From positions 7,268,605 to 7,332,604 of the forward strand of contig NZ_PTJS01000001.1 in NCBI RefSeq assembly GCF_002941025.1: a stretch of DNA of 64,000 bases, read 5' to 3'. The notes under the pieces are model-generated. The model searched no databases and was not told where the DNA came from. It saw only the letters and a program-made list of their open reading frames with translations. This DNA is from Streptomyces sp. QL37 (lineage in GTDB: Bacteria > Actinomycetota > Actinomycetes > Streptomycetales > Streptomycetaceae). Position 1 is the stretch's first letter. Each line of letters begins with the position of its first letter. A program made the position numbers and the translations under genes. Positions 27,994-37,218 of the stretch are shown here, piece by piece.

Positions 27994-29742
27994 GTGGCAG
28001 CACCGAAGAAAGGCCGGGGCTCAACCGGTGGACAGGGCAAGCCGGGCCGTGCCCTGGCTCTGATCCTGATCGCCATGGTCGCCCTGACCGGCGGGATGTT
28101 CCTGTCCGGTCACACCACGCCCCGGCTCGGCATCGACCTGGCCGGCGGCACATCGATCACGCTCAAGGCGAAGAGCCAGCCCGGCAAGCCTGACGCGATC
28201 AACGAGACCAACATGAACACCGCGGTCAGCATCATCGAACGCCGTGTCAATGGTCTGGGTGTCTCCGAGGCCGAGGTCCAGACCCAGGGCCCCTCGAACA
28301 TCATCGTCAACATCCCCAAGGGGACGAATTCGAAGCAGGCCCGGGAGCAGGTCGGCACGACCGCCCAGCTGTACTTCCGGCCCGTGCTCACGGTCACCGG
28401 CGGCACACCGACCCCCGAGGGTTCCGCGAGCCCGTCCGCGAGCGGTTCCGGGAAGCCGAGCGCCACGCCCAGTGCGAAGGCGAGCGACCCGGAGACAGCC
28501 TCCGATTCGAAGACGACGCCCTCGGCGAGCGCCACCACCCAGGGCCGCGCGGTCACCGGCGCCCTGAAGGAGGACGCCACGCCGTCCGCGAGCGCCTCCG
28601 GTGGATCGGAGACCCCCGCGGCGTCCGGGACGCCCGACCCCGCCACCGCGGCGCTCGAGAAGAAGTTCACCGCGCTGGACTGCACCGACGCGGCCGCCCG
28701 CGCCAAGGCCGGCGACGGCGTCAAGCCCGAGGACCCCACGGTCGCGTGCAGCTCCGAGGGCGACGCCAAGTACCTCCTCGGCCCGGCCGAGGTCTCCGGT
28801 ACGGACGTCGACGACGCGAAGGCCCAGTTCGACCAGCAGCGCGGCATCTGGCTCGTCTCGATGGAGTTCACCGACAAGGGCTCCAAGAAGTTCCAGACGA
28901 TCACCAAGAAGCTGTCGTCGCAGCAGTCCCCGCAGAACCAGTTCGCGATCTCCCTCGACGGTGAGGTCGTCTCCGCACCGCAGGTGAACGAGGCGCTCAG
29001 CGGCAGTGCCGAGATCTCCGGCAGCTTCACGCAGCAGTCGGCGGAGGACCTGGCCAACGTCCTGTCCTACGGCGCGCTCCCGCTGTCCTTCAGCGAGGAC
29101 ACCGTCACCACCGTCACCGCCGCCCTCGGCGGCGAGCAGCTGGAGGCCGGTCTCATCGCCGGCGCCATCGGGCTGGGCCTGGTCGTCATCTACCTGGTGG
29201 CCTACTACCGAGGCCTGGCGCTCATCGCCCTTCTCAGCCTGCTGGCCTCCGGCATCCTGACGTACACGATCATGGCCCTGCTCGGCCCGGCCATCGGCTT
29301 CGCGCTGAACCTCCCGGCCGTCTGCGGTGCCATCGTGGCGATCGGTATCACAGCGGACTCGTTCATCGTCTACTTCGAACGCATCCGCGACGAGATCCGT
29401 GAGGGCCGCACGCTCCGTCCGGCCGTCGAGCGCGCCTGGCCCAGGGCCCGCCGCACCATCCTCGTGTCCGACTTCGTGTCGTTCCTCGCGGCGGCCGTGC
29501 TGTTCCTCGTCACCGTCGGCAAGGTCCAGGGCTTCGCGTTCACGCTCGGGCTCACGACCCTGCTCGACGTCGTCGTGGTCTTCCTCTTCACCAAGCCCGT
29601 CATGACGCTCATGGCCCGCACGAAGTTCTTCGCCAGCGGTCACCCGTGGTCCGGCCTGGACCCGAAGAGGCTCGGCGCCAAGCCGCCGCTGCGCCGCTCC
29701 CGCCGCGTCAGCGCCCGCACCGACCACCCGAAGGAGGCGTGA
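27994..29742 (+). CDS. secD: Protein translocase subunit SecD
   Basis: Membrane protein of 582 aa that uses the proton gradient to help release translocated proteins. First helix about 12-34, then the large extracytoplasmic P1 domain, five more helices from about 380, and the SecD motifs GIDLAGGT (near 45-52) and GITADSFIVYFERI (near 450). A Ser/Pro/Ala/Thr-rich insertion of roughly 65 residues (about 135-205) splits P1. GTG start after AGGGAGAAACG. secF begins 1 nt after its stop. Confidence 0.96.
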   Translation: MAAPKKGRGSTGGQGKPGRALALILIAMVALTGGMFLSGHTTPRLGIDLAGGTSITLKAKSQPGKPDAINETNMNTAVSIIERRVNGLGVSEAEVQTQGPSNIIVNIPKGTNSKQAREQVGTTAQLYFRPVLTVTGGTPTPEGSASPSASGSGKPSATPSAKASDPETASDSKTTPSASATTQGRAVTGALKEDATPSASASGGSETPAASGTPDPATAALEKKFTALDCTDAAARAKAGDGVKPEDPTVACSSEGDAKYLLGPAEVSGTDVDDAKAQFDQQRGIWLVSMEFTDKGSKKFQTITKKLSSQQSPQNQFAISLDGEVVSAPQVNEALSGSAEISGSFTQQSAEDLANVLSYGALPLSFSEDTVTTVTAALGGEQLEAGLIAGAIGLGLVVIYLVAYYRGLALIALLSLLASGILTYTIMALLGPAIGFALNLPAVCGAIVAIGITADSFIVYFERIRDEIREGRTLRPAVERAWPRARRTILVSDFVSFLAAAVLFLVTVGKVQGFAFTLGLTTLLDVVVVFLFTKPVMTLMARTKFFASGHPWSGLDPKRLGAKPPLRRSRRVSARTDHPKEA

Positions 29743-29743
29743 G

Positions 29744-30865
29744 ATGTCGCGACTCGGCAATCTCGGCGCCCGGCTCTACCGTGGCGAGGTCGGTTACGAC
29801 TTCATCGGCAAGCGCAAGATCTGGTACGGCGTCTCGATCCTGATCACCATCACGGCCATCCTCGGCCTGGCGGTCAGCGGCCTGAACATGGGTATCGAGT
29901 TCAAGGGCGGCGCCGTCTTCACGACCGACACCAAGGCCAAGGTGTCCGTCTCCCAGGCCCACGAGGACGCGGTCGCGGCCTCCGGCCACGAGGCGATCGT
30001 CCAGGAGCTCGGCAACGGCGGACTCCGGATCCAGATCACCGAGGTCGACACCCAGAAGGCCGACCAGATCAAGGCCCAGCTCTCCGAGGACCTCGGAGTC
30101 CCGGAGGCCAAGATCAACGCGGACCTCGTCGGCCCCAGCTGGGGTGAGCAGATCGCCAACAAGGCCTGGACCGGCCTCGGCATCTTCATGGTCCTCGTCG
30201 TGGTCTACCTGGCCATCGCCTTCGAGTGGCGGATGGCCGTCGCCGCGCTCATCGCGCTGATCCACGACATCACCATCACCGTCGGCATCTACGCCCTCGT
30301 CGGCTTCGAGGTCACCCCCGGCACCGTGATCGGTCTGCTGACCATCCTCGGTTACTCCCTCTACGACACGGTCGTCGTCTTCGACAGCCTCAAGGAGGGC
30401 ACGAAGGGGATCACCAAGCAGACCCGCTGGACCTACAGCGAGATCGCCAACCGCTCCATCAACGGCACGCTGGTGCGCTCCATCAACACCACCGTCGTCG
30501 CCCTGCTGCCGGTCGCCGGTCTGCTGTTCATCGGTGGCGGCGTCCTCGGCGCGGGCATGCTGAACGACATCTCGCTGTCGCTCTTCGTCGGCCTCGCCGC
30601 CGGTGCGTACTCCTCGATCTTCATCGCCACCCCGCTGGTCGCCGACCTCAAGGAACGCGAGCCGCAGATAAAGGCACTGAAGAAGCGGATCCTCGCCAAG
30701 CGCGCCGCCGCCGCGGCCAAGGGCGAGTCGGTCGAGGACGAGCGCGACGACCGGGCCGAGGAGTTCGACGACGGGCCCGACGAGGACTCCCGGACCGCCG
30801 GGGCCGTCGTCGGCCCGCGCCGGCAGGCCGGTGGCCACGGCAGGACCCCGAGGAACCGCCGATGA
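29744..30865 (+). CDS. secF: Protein translocase subunit SecF
   Basis: Partner of SecD, 373 aa, six helices with the MGIEFKGGAVF motif near 46-56 and TILGYSLYDTVVVFD (about 203-217). The C-terminal 80 residues are charged and probably cytoplasmic. ATG 1 nt after secD; its stop overlaps apt (ATGA). Confidence 0.96.
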   Translation: MSRLGNLGARLYRGEVGYDFIGKRKIWYGVSILITITAILGLAVSGLNMGIEFKGGAVFTTDTKAKVSVSQAHEDAVAASGHEAIVQELGNGGLRIQITEVDTQKADQIKAQLSEDLGVPEAKINADLVGPSWGEQIANKAWTGLGIFMVLVVVYLAIAFEWRMAVAALIALIHDITITVGIYALVGFEVTPGTVIGLLTILGYSLYDTVVVFDSLKEGTKGITKQTRWTYSEIANRSINGTLVRSINTTVVALLPVAGLLFIGGGVLGAGMLNDISLSLFVGLAAGAYSSIFIATPLVADLKEREPQIKALKKRILAKRAAAAAKGESVEDERDDRAEEFDDGPDEDSRTAGAVVGPRRQAGGHGRTPRNRR

Positions 30866-31419
30866 CGAGTACGAACGTCACCGACGCCACCCGGGAGCTC
30901 CTGCTCAGCCGGATCCGTGACGTGCAGGACTATCCGAAGCCCGGAGTGCTGTTCAAGGACATCACCCCGCTGCTCGCCGATCCGGTCGCCTTCTCCGCGC
31001 TGACCGACTTCTTCGTGGAGCTGTGCGCCCGGCACGGGGCCACCAAGATCGTCGGCCTGGAGGCCCGCGGCTTCATCCTGGCCGCGCCGGTCGCGGTCCG
31101 GGCCGGGATCGGGTTCGTACCGGTGCGGAAGGCCGGGAAGCTGCCCGGTGCCACGCTGGGGCAGACGTACGAGCTGGAGTACGGCACGGCGGAGATCGAG
31201 ATCCACGCCGAGGACCTGGCCTCCGACGACCGGGTCATGGTCATCGACGACGTCCTGGCCACCGGCGGCACCGCCGAGGCGTCGCTGGAGCTCATCCGGC
31301 GGGCCGGTGCGCAGGTCGCGGGGGTGGCGGTCCTCATGGAACTCGGCTTCCTCGCCGGCCGCGCGCGGCTGGAGGCGGGACTGCGGGACGCTCCGCTGGA
31401 GGCCTTGATCACCCTCTGA
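30862..31419 (+). CDS. apt: Adenine phosphoribosyltransferase
   Basis: Purine salvage enzyme of 185 aa making AMP from adenine and PRPP. PRPP-binding motif VMVIDDVLATGGTA near 127-140. ATG inside the secF stop. secDF-apt-relA is a conserved actinobacterial order. A 12-bp hairpin follows before relA. Confidence 0.95.
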   Translation: MTSTNVTDATRELLLSRIRDVQDYPKPGVLFKDITPLLADPVAFSALTDFFVELCARHGATKIVGLEARGFILAAPVAVRAGIGFVPVRKAGKLPGATLGQTYELEYGTAEIEIHAEDLASDDRVMVIDDVLATGGTAEASLELIRRAGAQVAGVAVLMELGFLAGRARLEAGLRDAPLEALITL

Positions 31420-31459
31420 CCTGCACCGCGCCACCGCGGCGCGCGTAGGGACGTACTGG

Positions 31460-31489
31460 ACGGGTACCCGGGAACATCCGGGTACCCGT
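31460..31489 (+). terminator. Terminator between apt and relA
   Basis: ACGGGTACCCGG / CCGGGTACCCGT, a 12-bp stem with loop GAACAT, followed by TCCGTGTTG. It lies 40 nt after apt and separates relA from the sec operon. Confidence 0.75.
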
Positions 31490-31587
31490 TCCGTGTTGTG
31501 AGGGGTTCCACACTCCCCGGGCGAGGACCCGCCCGGAGGTCGATACCATGGGCTTTCCGGTAGCCCGGATCCGCACGAGGAGCGCTC

Positions 31588-34233
31588 TTGCCAGACGAGG
31601 CCCAGCCAGTCGCCGCCCCGCAGCCCGAAAGGCCCGCGGCGGCCTCCGCCACGCCCGGGAAGGCGCAGCCCGAGGGAGCGGACAAGCCCGGGCCCGCAGG
31701 CACGCAGGGCCCCGCCGAGACGCCGGGCGACCGGACGCCCGCAGCACCGGCGAAGCCGACCCCGCCGCCCGGGACGAAGCCGGCGCCCCCGCCCGGCTCG
31801 AAGGCCGCGCCGTCCTCCGGGGCGAAGCCCGCGCCCGACTCCGCGGCCGAGGCGGCGAAGCCCCCGGTTCCCGCGGCGAAGCCCCCGGCCCGGTCCGCCG
31901 CCACCACGCCCGCCTCACCCACGCGCTCCGGCGGCTCCTCCAACCGCGTCCGGGCCCGCCTCGCCCGTCTGGGCGTACAGCGCTCCAGTCCGTACAACCC
32001 GGTCCTCGAGCCCCTCCTGCGTACGGTCCGCGGCAACGACCCCAAGATCGAGTCCGCCACACTGCGGCAGATCGAGAAGGCCTACCAGGTCGCCGAGCGC
32101 TGGCACCGCGGGCAGAAGCGCAAGAGCGGCGACCCCTACATCACCCATCCGCTGGCCGTCACGACGATCCTCGCCGAGCTCGGCATGGACCCGGCGACGC
32201 TGATGGCCGGACTGCTGCACGACACCGTCGAGGACACCGAGTACGGCCTGGACACCCTGCGCAAGGACTTCGGCGACCAGGTGGCGCTGCTCGTCGACGG
32301 CGTCACCAAGCTCGACAAGGTCAAGTTCGGCGAGGCCGCCCAGGCGGAGACCGTGCGCAAGATGGTCGTCGCCATGGCCAAGGACCCCCGGGTCCTCGTC
32401 ATCAAGCTCGCCGACCGGCTGCACAACATGCGCACCATGCGCTACCTCAAGCGGGAGAAGCAGGAGAAGAAGGCCCGCGAGACCCTCGAGATCTACGCGC
32501 CGCTGGCCCACCGCCTGGGCATGAACACCATCAAGTGGGAGCTGGAGGACCTCGCCTTCGCGATCCTCTACCCCAAGATGTACGACGAGATCGTCCGTCT
32601 CGTCGCCGAGCGCGCGCCCAAGCGTGACGAGTACCTCGCCATAGTGACCGACGAGGTCCAGGCCGACCTGCGCGCCGCCCGGATCAAGGCCACCGTCACC
32701 GGCCGGCCGAAGCACTACTACAGCGTCTACCAGAAGATGATCGTGCGGGGCCGCGACTTCGCCGAGATCTACGACCTGGTGGGCATCCGCGTCCTCGTCG
32801 ACACGGTCCGCGACTGCTATGCGGCGCTCGGCACCGTCCACGCCCGGTGGAATCCGGTGCCCGGGCGGTTCAAGGACTACATCGCGATGCCGAAGTTCAA
32901 CATGTACCAGTCGCTGCACACCACGGTGATCGGTCCCAGCGGCAAGCCCGTCGAGCTCCAGATCCGCACGTTCGACATGCACCGCCGCGCGGAGTACGGA
33001 ATCGCGGCGCACTGGAAGTACAAGCAGGAGGCCGTCGCCGGCGCCTCCAAGGTCCGTACCGACATCCCGAAGAACACGGGCGGCGGCCGCGGCCAGGACA
33101 CCGTCAACGACATGGCGTGGCTGCGCCAGCTCCTGGACTGGCAGAAGGAGACCGAGGACCCCAGCGAGTTCCTGGAGTCCCTGCGCTTCGACCTGTCGCG
33201 CAACGAGGTCTTCGTCTTCACGCCGAAGGGCGACGTGATAGCGCTGCCCGCCGGCGCGACGCCGGTCGACTTCGCGTACGCCGTCCACACGGAGGTCGGC
33301 CACCGGACCATAGGGGCACGGGTCAACGGACGGCTCGTGCCGCTGGAGTCGACGCTCGACAACGGCGACCTGGTGGAGGTCTTCACCTCCAAGGCGGCCG
33401 GCGCGGGGCCCTCCCGCGACTGGCTCCAGTTCGTCAAGTCGCCCCGGGCGCGCAACAAGATCCGTGCCTGGTTCTCCAAGGAGCGGCGCGACGAGGCGAT
33501 CGAGCAGGGCAAGGACTCCATCGCGCGGGCCATGCGCAAGCAGAACCTGCCGATCCAGCGGATCCTGACCGGCGACTCCCTGGTCACGCTGGCCCACGAG
33601 ATGCGCTACCCCGACATCTCGTCGCTGTACGCGGCGATCGGCGAGGGCCATGTCGCCGCGGCCGGTGTCGTCCAGAAGCTCGTCCAGGCGCTCGGCGGCG
33701 AGGACGCCGCCAACGAGGACCTGGCGGAGAGTTCGCCGCCCTCGCACGGCCGCAGCAAGCGCCGGGCCAAGGCGGACCCGGGCGTGGTCGTCAAGGGCGT
33801 CGAGGACGTCTGGGTCAAGCTGGCCCGCTGCTGTACACCCGTACCCGGCGACCCGATCATCGGATTCGTCACCCGGGGCAGCGGGGTCTCCGTGCACCGC
33901 GCGGACTGCGTCAACGTCGACTCGCTCTCGCAGCAGCCGGAGCGGATCCTCGACGTCGAATGGGCGCCCACCCAGTCGTCCGTCTTCCTCGTCGCCATCC
34001 AGGTCGAGGCGCTGGACCGCTCGCGGCTCCTCTCGGACGTCACCCGGGTCCTGTCCGACCAGCACGTGAACATCCTGTCGGCCGCCGTGCAGACCTCCCG
34101 GGACCGGGTGGCCACCTCACGCTTCACCTTCGAGATGGGCGACCCCAAGCACCTGGGACACGTCCTGAAGGCCGTACGCGGCGTCGAGGGTGTCTACGAC
34201 GTCTACCGGGTCACCTCGGCGCGGCGGCCCTGA
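31588..34233 (+). CDS. relA: Bifunctional (p)ppGpp synthetase/hydrolase (RelA/SpoT homologue)
   Basis: Alarmone enzyme of 881 aa. Order: Pro/Ala-rich disordered region (1-115), HD hydrolase domain with His211-Asp212 (LLHDTVED), synthetase domain with RFKD (427-430), which is the form seen in bifunctional Rel enzymes, then TGS, zinc-finger-like (RCCTPVPGD) and ACT domains. TTG start with GAGGAG at 31577-31582. It makes ppGpp in starvation, linking to antibiotic production in Streptomyces. The kinase-EACC1-caspase genes follow after only 19 bp without a terminator. Confidence 0.96.
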   Translation: MPDEAQPVAAPQPERPAAASATPGKAQPEGADKPGPAGTQGPAETPGDRTPAAPAKPTPPPGTKPAPPPGSKAAPSSGAKPAPDSAAEAAKPPVPAAKPPARSAATTPASPTRSGGSSNRVRARLARLGVQRSSPYNPVLEPLLRTVRGNDPKIESATLRQIEKAYQVAERWHRGQKRKSGDPYITHPLAVTTILAELGMDPATLMAGLLHDTVEDTEYGLDTLRKDFGDQVALLVDGVTKLDKVKFGEAAQAETVRKMVVAMAKDPRVLVIKLADRLHNMRTMRYLKREKQEKKARETLEIYAPLAHRLGMNTIKWELEDLAFAILYPKMYDEIVRLVAERAPKRDEYLAIVTDEVQADLRAARIKATVTGRPKHYYSVYQKMIVRGRDFAEIYDLVGIRVLVDTVRDCYAALGTVHARWNPVPGRFKDYIAMPKFNMYQSLHTTVIGPSGKPVELQIRTFDMHRRAEYGIAAHWKYKQEAVAGASKVRTDIPKNTGGGRGQDTVNDMAWLRQLLDWQKETEDPSEFLESLRFDLSRNEVFVFTPKGDVIALPAGATPVDFAYAVHTEVGHRTIGARVNGRLVPLESTLDNGDLVEVFTSKAAGAGPSRDWLQFVKSPRARNKIRAWFSKERRDEAIEQGKDSIARAMRKQNLPIQRILTGDSLVTLAHEMRYPDISSLYAAIGEGHVAAAGVVQKLVQALGGEDAANEDLAESSPPSHGRSKRRAKADPGVVVKGVEDVWVKLARCCTPVPGDPIIGFVTRGSGVSVHRADCVNVDSLSQQPERILDVEWAPTQSSVFLVAIQVEALDRSRLLSDVTRVLSDQHVNILSAAVQTSRDRVATSRFTFEMGDPKHLGHVLKAVRGVEGVYDVYRVTSARRP

Positions 34234-34252
34234 CATCACCGAGGGAGAGCGC

Positions 34253-35563
34253 GTGACCGATCTGGGCCTGATCGACGGGCGCTACCGGCTGGTGAGGCTT
34301 CTGGGGCGCGGCGCCATGGGCATCGTCTACGAGGCCGAGGACGAGAGCCTTCAGCGCCGGGTCGCGCTGAAGAAGTTATCGGCCTTCGGCGGCCTGTCGG
34401 CGAACGACGAGGCGCTGGCGAGGTTCAACCGTGAGGCGGTGGCGCTGGCCCGTATCGACCATCCGGGTGTGGTGTCGCTGTACGACAGCGGGCTGGACGG
34501 GGACACGCCCTACTTCGTGATGCAGATCGTCGACGGCGTCGATCTCGCGACGTTGGTCGAGGCGGGGGCCCTCGCCCCTGGCGTGGCGTGCTCCGTCGGT
34601 CTCGGGATCGCACAGGCACTGGCGGCGGCGCACGCGGCGGGCGTCCTCCATCGCGACGTCAAGCCGACGAACGTGGGAATCACCCGGCAGGGCAGCGTGG
34701 TGGTACACGACTTCGGCCTGGCCCGGCTGGCCGGAGAGTCGGCCATCACCCGCACGGGGGTCATGATGGGCACACCCCAGTTCATGGCCCCCGAAGTGAT
34801 CATGGGAGCGTCGCCGGGGCCGACCTCGGACCTGTACGGGTTGGGTGTGTGTCTCCATCTGATGCTCACGGGCAATCTGCCCTTCGGTCCGGGCGCCGAG
34901 GTGGGCACCGTCGTGGACGGTGCGCTCGGGGCGGGTGTCCGACAGCTGAGTACCGGGCTCTTTCCCTTCGCCCCCGGCGGGCTTGCCACTCTGGTCGACC
35001 AGCTGTGCGCACGGGAGGCGTCTGCCCGCCCGCAGACAGCGGCCGAGGTCGCTCAACTCCTGGAACCGTTCGCGGGAGGCGACGGCCGGGCGGCCCTGGC
35101 GGAGCTGGTCGCGGAGAACGTACGCGACACGGCGATCCGGCAGGTGTACGAACCCGAGGCGCCGAGCGGTTCCACGGCGGAGCCGGGTCCTGAGTACGAC
35201 TGGGACGAGAACGCGGTGCCCAGCCAGCGCAGGTGGCGACGGGACGCGTTCAGGCCGCTGACGCTCAGCACCAGGACGCGGCGGCTGGTCCTCAGCAGTA
35301 TGACCCCGCAGAACGCGGCGTCACGCCAGCGCGAAGCGGTGAGCCTCGTACTGCGCGGGGAGCTCCAGGAGGCGGTCCAGATGCTGTCGTCCATCACCCA
35401 GGTCTGCCTGTCCTCTCTCGGCCCGCACCATCCCACCACGCTGACCAGTCAGTTCTGGCAGGCTGTCTGCCTCGCACGGCTGGGCGCCGGCCCCGAGGCA
35501 CTCGAACTGTTCTCGCGGGTCAACCGTCACACCGACCACAGGGGGGCCGAAGGCCATGGCTGA
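34253..35563 (+). CDS. Ser/Thr protein kinase with C-terminal TPR-like segment; contains a TTA codon
   Basis: Soluble kinase of 436 aa. GTG with GAGGGAGA 3 nt upstream. Hanks-type motifs are complete: GRGAMG (18-23), Lys40, HRDVKPTN (133-140), DFG (153-155) and APE (179-181). Residues about 290-365 are a linker, and about 375-430 read as a kinesin-light-chain type TPR (LGPHHPTTLTS...ARLGAGPEALELF). No transmembrane helix or PASTA domain follows, unlike PknB. Leu42 is encoded by TTA (34376-34378), the only in-frame TTA I noticed, so translation may need the bldA tRNA. Its stop overlaps the EACC1 start by 8 nt. It could be sensor or regulator of the caspase; that is inference. Confidence 0.9.
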   Translation: MTDLGLIDGRYRLVRLLGRGAMGIVYEAEDESLQRRVALKKLSAFGGLSANDEALARFNREAVALARIDHPGVVSLYDSGLDGDTPYFVMQIVDGVDLATLVEAGALAPGVACSVGLGIAQALAAAHAAGVLHRDVKPTNVGITRQGSVVVHDFGLARLAGESAITRTGVMMGTPQFMAPEVIMGASPGPTSDLYGLGVCLHLMLTGNLPFGPGAEVGTVVDGALGAGVRQLSTGLFPFAPGGLATLVDQLCAREASARPQTAAEVAQLLEPFAGGDGRAALAELVAENVRDTAIRQVYEPEAPSGSTAEPGPEYDWDENAVPSQRRWRRDAFRPLTLSTRTRRLVLSSMTPQNAASRQREAVSLVLRGELQEAVQMLSSITQVCLSSLGPHHPTTLTSQFWQAVCLARLGAGPEALELFSRVNRHTDHRGAEGHG

Positions 35564-35966
35564 ATACGACGTACGACTGGCCCCGGGCAGTCAGGAGGAC
35601 GGCGCCGAGGAGCACCTGCGCTCGCTGCTGAGCTGGCTCCGGGAGGACGAGAACCTCGACCGTGCCGTGCACGGCAGCCTCAGCGGCACCGCTGCGCGCA
35701 GCACCCAGGACATGGGTACAGGCCTGGACCTGGTGGCCCTGGTCGCCGGCAGTGCGCTGTCCACAGGTTCCCTGGTCTTCTCCGTCCTGCAATGGCAGGC
35801 CGCTCGACGCCGGGCCCCGGCCCTGGTCGTGCGCAGGGGCTCCGTCGAGGTGCACCTTCCGGCAGGTCGGACCGTCGATGCTGAGGAGCTGCGCCGTCTC
35901 GTGTCCATGCTCGGTGAGGACGACCGACAGAGCCAGGAGCCCGCGGGCGATGACGGGACTTCCTGA
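35556..35966 (+). CDS. Effector-associated constant component EACC1 protein
   Basis: Protein of 136 aa with the pattern of the EACC1 family: an N-terminal strand, a helix with EEHLRSLLSWLREDENL (about 18-34), a hydrophobic central helix (about 57-80, possibly membrane-inserted) and a C-terminal strand pair RGSVEVHLPAGR. EACC1 proteins are known from comparative genomics as the constant partner next to variable effectors such as caspase-like peptidases in actinobacterial conflict systems. Overlaps the kinase stop by 8 nt and the caspase start by 17 nt. Biochemical function unknown. Confidence 0.85.
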   Translation: MAEYDVRLAPGSQEDGAEEHLRSLLSWLREDENLDRAVHGSLSGTAARSTQDMGTGLDLVALVAGSALSTGSLVFSVLQWQAARRRAPALVVRRGSVEVHLPAGRTVDAEELRRLVSMLGEDDRQSQEPAGDDGTS

Positions 35967-37092
35967 CCCCGGCGCCTCCAGGGCCGTACTGATCGGCACC
36001 GCCTCCTACCGCCATCTGCACGCGCTGCCCGCCGTAGAGGCCAACCTGGCGGATCTCCGGGCGGAGCTCTGCGACGCGACCGTCTGGGGTCTGCCACCAC
36101 AGCACTGCGCCGTCGTCGCGGATCCGCAGCACGCGGCGGCCATGCTCGACCCGGTGCGTCAGGCGGGGGAGGAGGCCACCGACACGCTGCTCGTCTACTA
36201 CGCGGGCCACGGGATGCGTGACGCGGAGTCCGCGGATCTCTATCTGGGGCTGGGAGGATCACGGGAGAACGCCGGGTACACCGCCGTTGCCTACCAGCAC
36301 GTACGGGCCGAGCTCAGGGCCTCCAGCGCTCGCCGCAAGATCGTCGTGCTGGACTGCTGCTTCAGCGGCAGGGCGGCCAGGACCCTGACCGCTGGTCAGA
36401 ACGTGCTCGCCGCCCAGGCGGCCGTCGACGGCGCATACGTCATCACGGCCTCTCCCCGCGACCGGATGGCGCTGGCTCCGGACGGCGAGCGGTACACCGC
36501 CTTCACCGGGGAGTTGCTGACGCTGCTTCGCGAAGGGGTCGAGGACGGTCCTGAACTCCTCGATCTGGACACCGTCTTCCGCATCCTGGAGGAGCGGCTC
36601 AGGGGGAAGAACCGGCCGCTCCCTCAGCGTTCGCAGGAGAACGGCATAGGACGACTCGGACTCGTCCGGAACAAGGCCCGCGCCGCGCATCGTTCACCGG
36701 CCGGGCCTGTGGTCGCCGCCGATGTGAGAGCGGCGATGGTGGCGACCGGACTCGGCCTGGCTCGGATGCTGCGGGCGGGAGGGCGTGGCAGGGACGCGCT
36801 CCCCGTCCTGCGGCTCGCACTCCAGGAGCGTGTGCCCGACGGCGAGGGCAGCCTGTTCGCCGTACAGCTGGAACTGGCCGACATGCTCGCGGAGGCGGGC
36901 CAGACCGGTGAAGCCATCGAGGTGCTCGAGCTGGCCTTCCAGCAAGCCCACAAGATCTACGGGCCCGAGGCCGTGCTGGTCTGCCGACGGCTCGCGGACC
37001 TGCTCCAGGAGTCCGGCAACCACATTCAGGCGTGCGAGGTGCTCAAGCACGCGCTTGACCTGGCGGAGAACGGCATCCGCGCTCAGGCGTAG
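35950..37092 (+). CDS. Caspase-like protease, EACC1-associated type, with C-terminal TPRs
   Basis: Protein of 380 aa. Caspase p20 fold: RAVLIGTASY at the start, catalytic His87 in YYAGHG and Cys137 in LDCCFSG (Cys136 also present). The peptidase ends near 225. Residues about 250-375 form two to three TPR-like helical pairs (LAEAGQTGEAIEVLELAFQQ, LQESGNHIQACEVLKHAL). The ATG at 35950 lies inside the EACC1 gene. An effector that cuts host or partner proteins on activation is likely from family context. The kinase's TPR and this one may bind each other or a shared partner. Confidence 0.9.
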   Translation: MTGLPDPGASRAVLIGTASYRHLHALPAVEANLADLRAELCDATVWGLPPQHCAVVADPQHAAAMLDPVRQAGEEATDTLLVYYAGHGMRDAESADLYLGLGGSRENAGYTAVAYQHVRAELRASSARRKIVVLDCCFSGRAARTLTAGQNVLAAQAAVDGAYVITASPRDRMALAPDGERYTAFTGELLTLLREGVEDGPELLDLDTVFRILEERLRGKNRPLPQRSQENGIGRLGLVRNKARAAHRSPAGPVVAADVRAAMVATGLGLARMLRAGGRGRDALPVLRLALQERVPDGEGSLFAVQLELADMLAEAGQTGEAIEVLELAFQQAHKIYGPEAVLVCRRLADLLQESGNHIQACEVLKHALDLAENGIRAQA

Positions 37093-37157
37093 CCGCGGGT
37101 GACGCCCGGCACCTGCTGGGCGTCCGCAGACGCGGCACCGTCCCGGGCGGTCCCGAT

Positions 37158-37196
37158 GCCGTGGCTCCCGCACTGGTCGGGTGCGGGAGCCACGGC
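37158..37196. terminator. Strong hairpin closing the kinase-EACC1-caspase module
   Basis: GCCGTGGCTCCCGCAC / GTGCGGGAGCCACGGC, 16 bp with a 7-nt loop, 65 nt after the caspase stop and 22 nt past the stop of the convergent DUF349 gene. It can serve both. Confidence 0.8.
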
Positions 37197-37218
37197 GAAC
37201 GGGAGGCCGTCCGGAAGG

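Noticed and set aside
31915..34065. 716-codon open frame antisense to relA
   Set aside because: Shadow of relA caused by GC-rich third positions; no domain or ribosome site.
34253..37092. The module as a mobile element
   Set aside because: No transposase, integrase, terminal repeats or target duplication seen; GC content looks like the surroundings.
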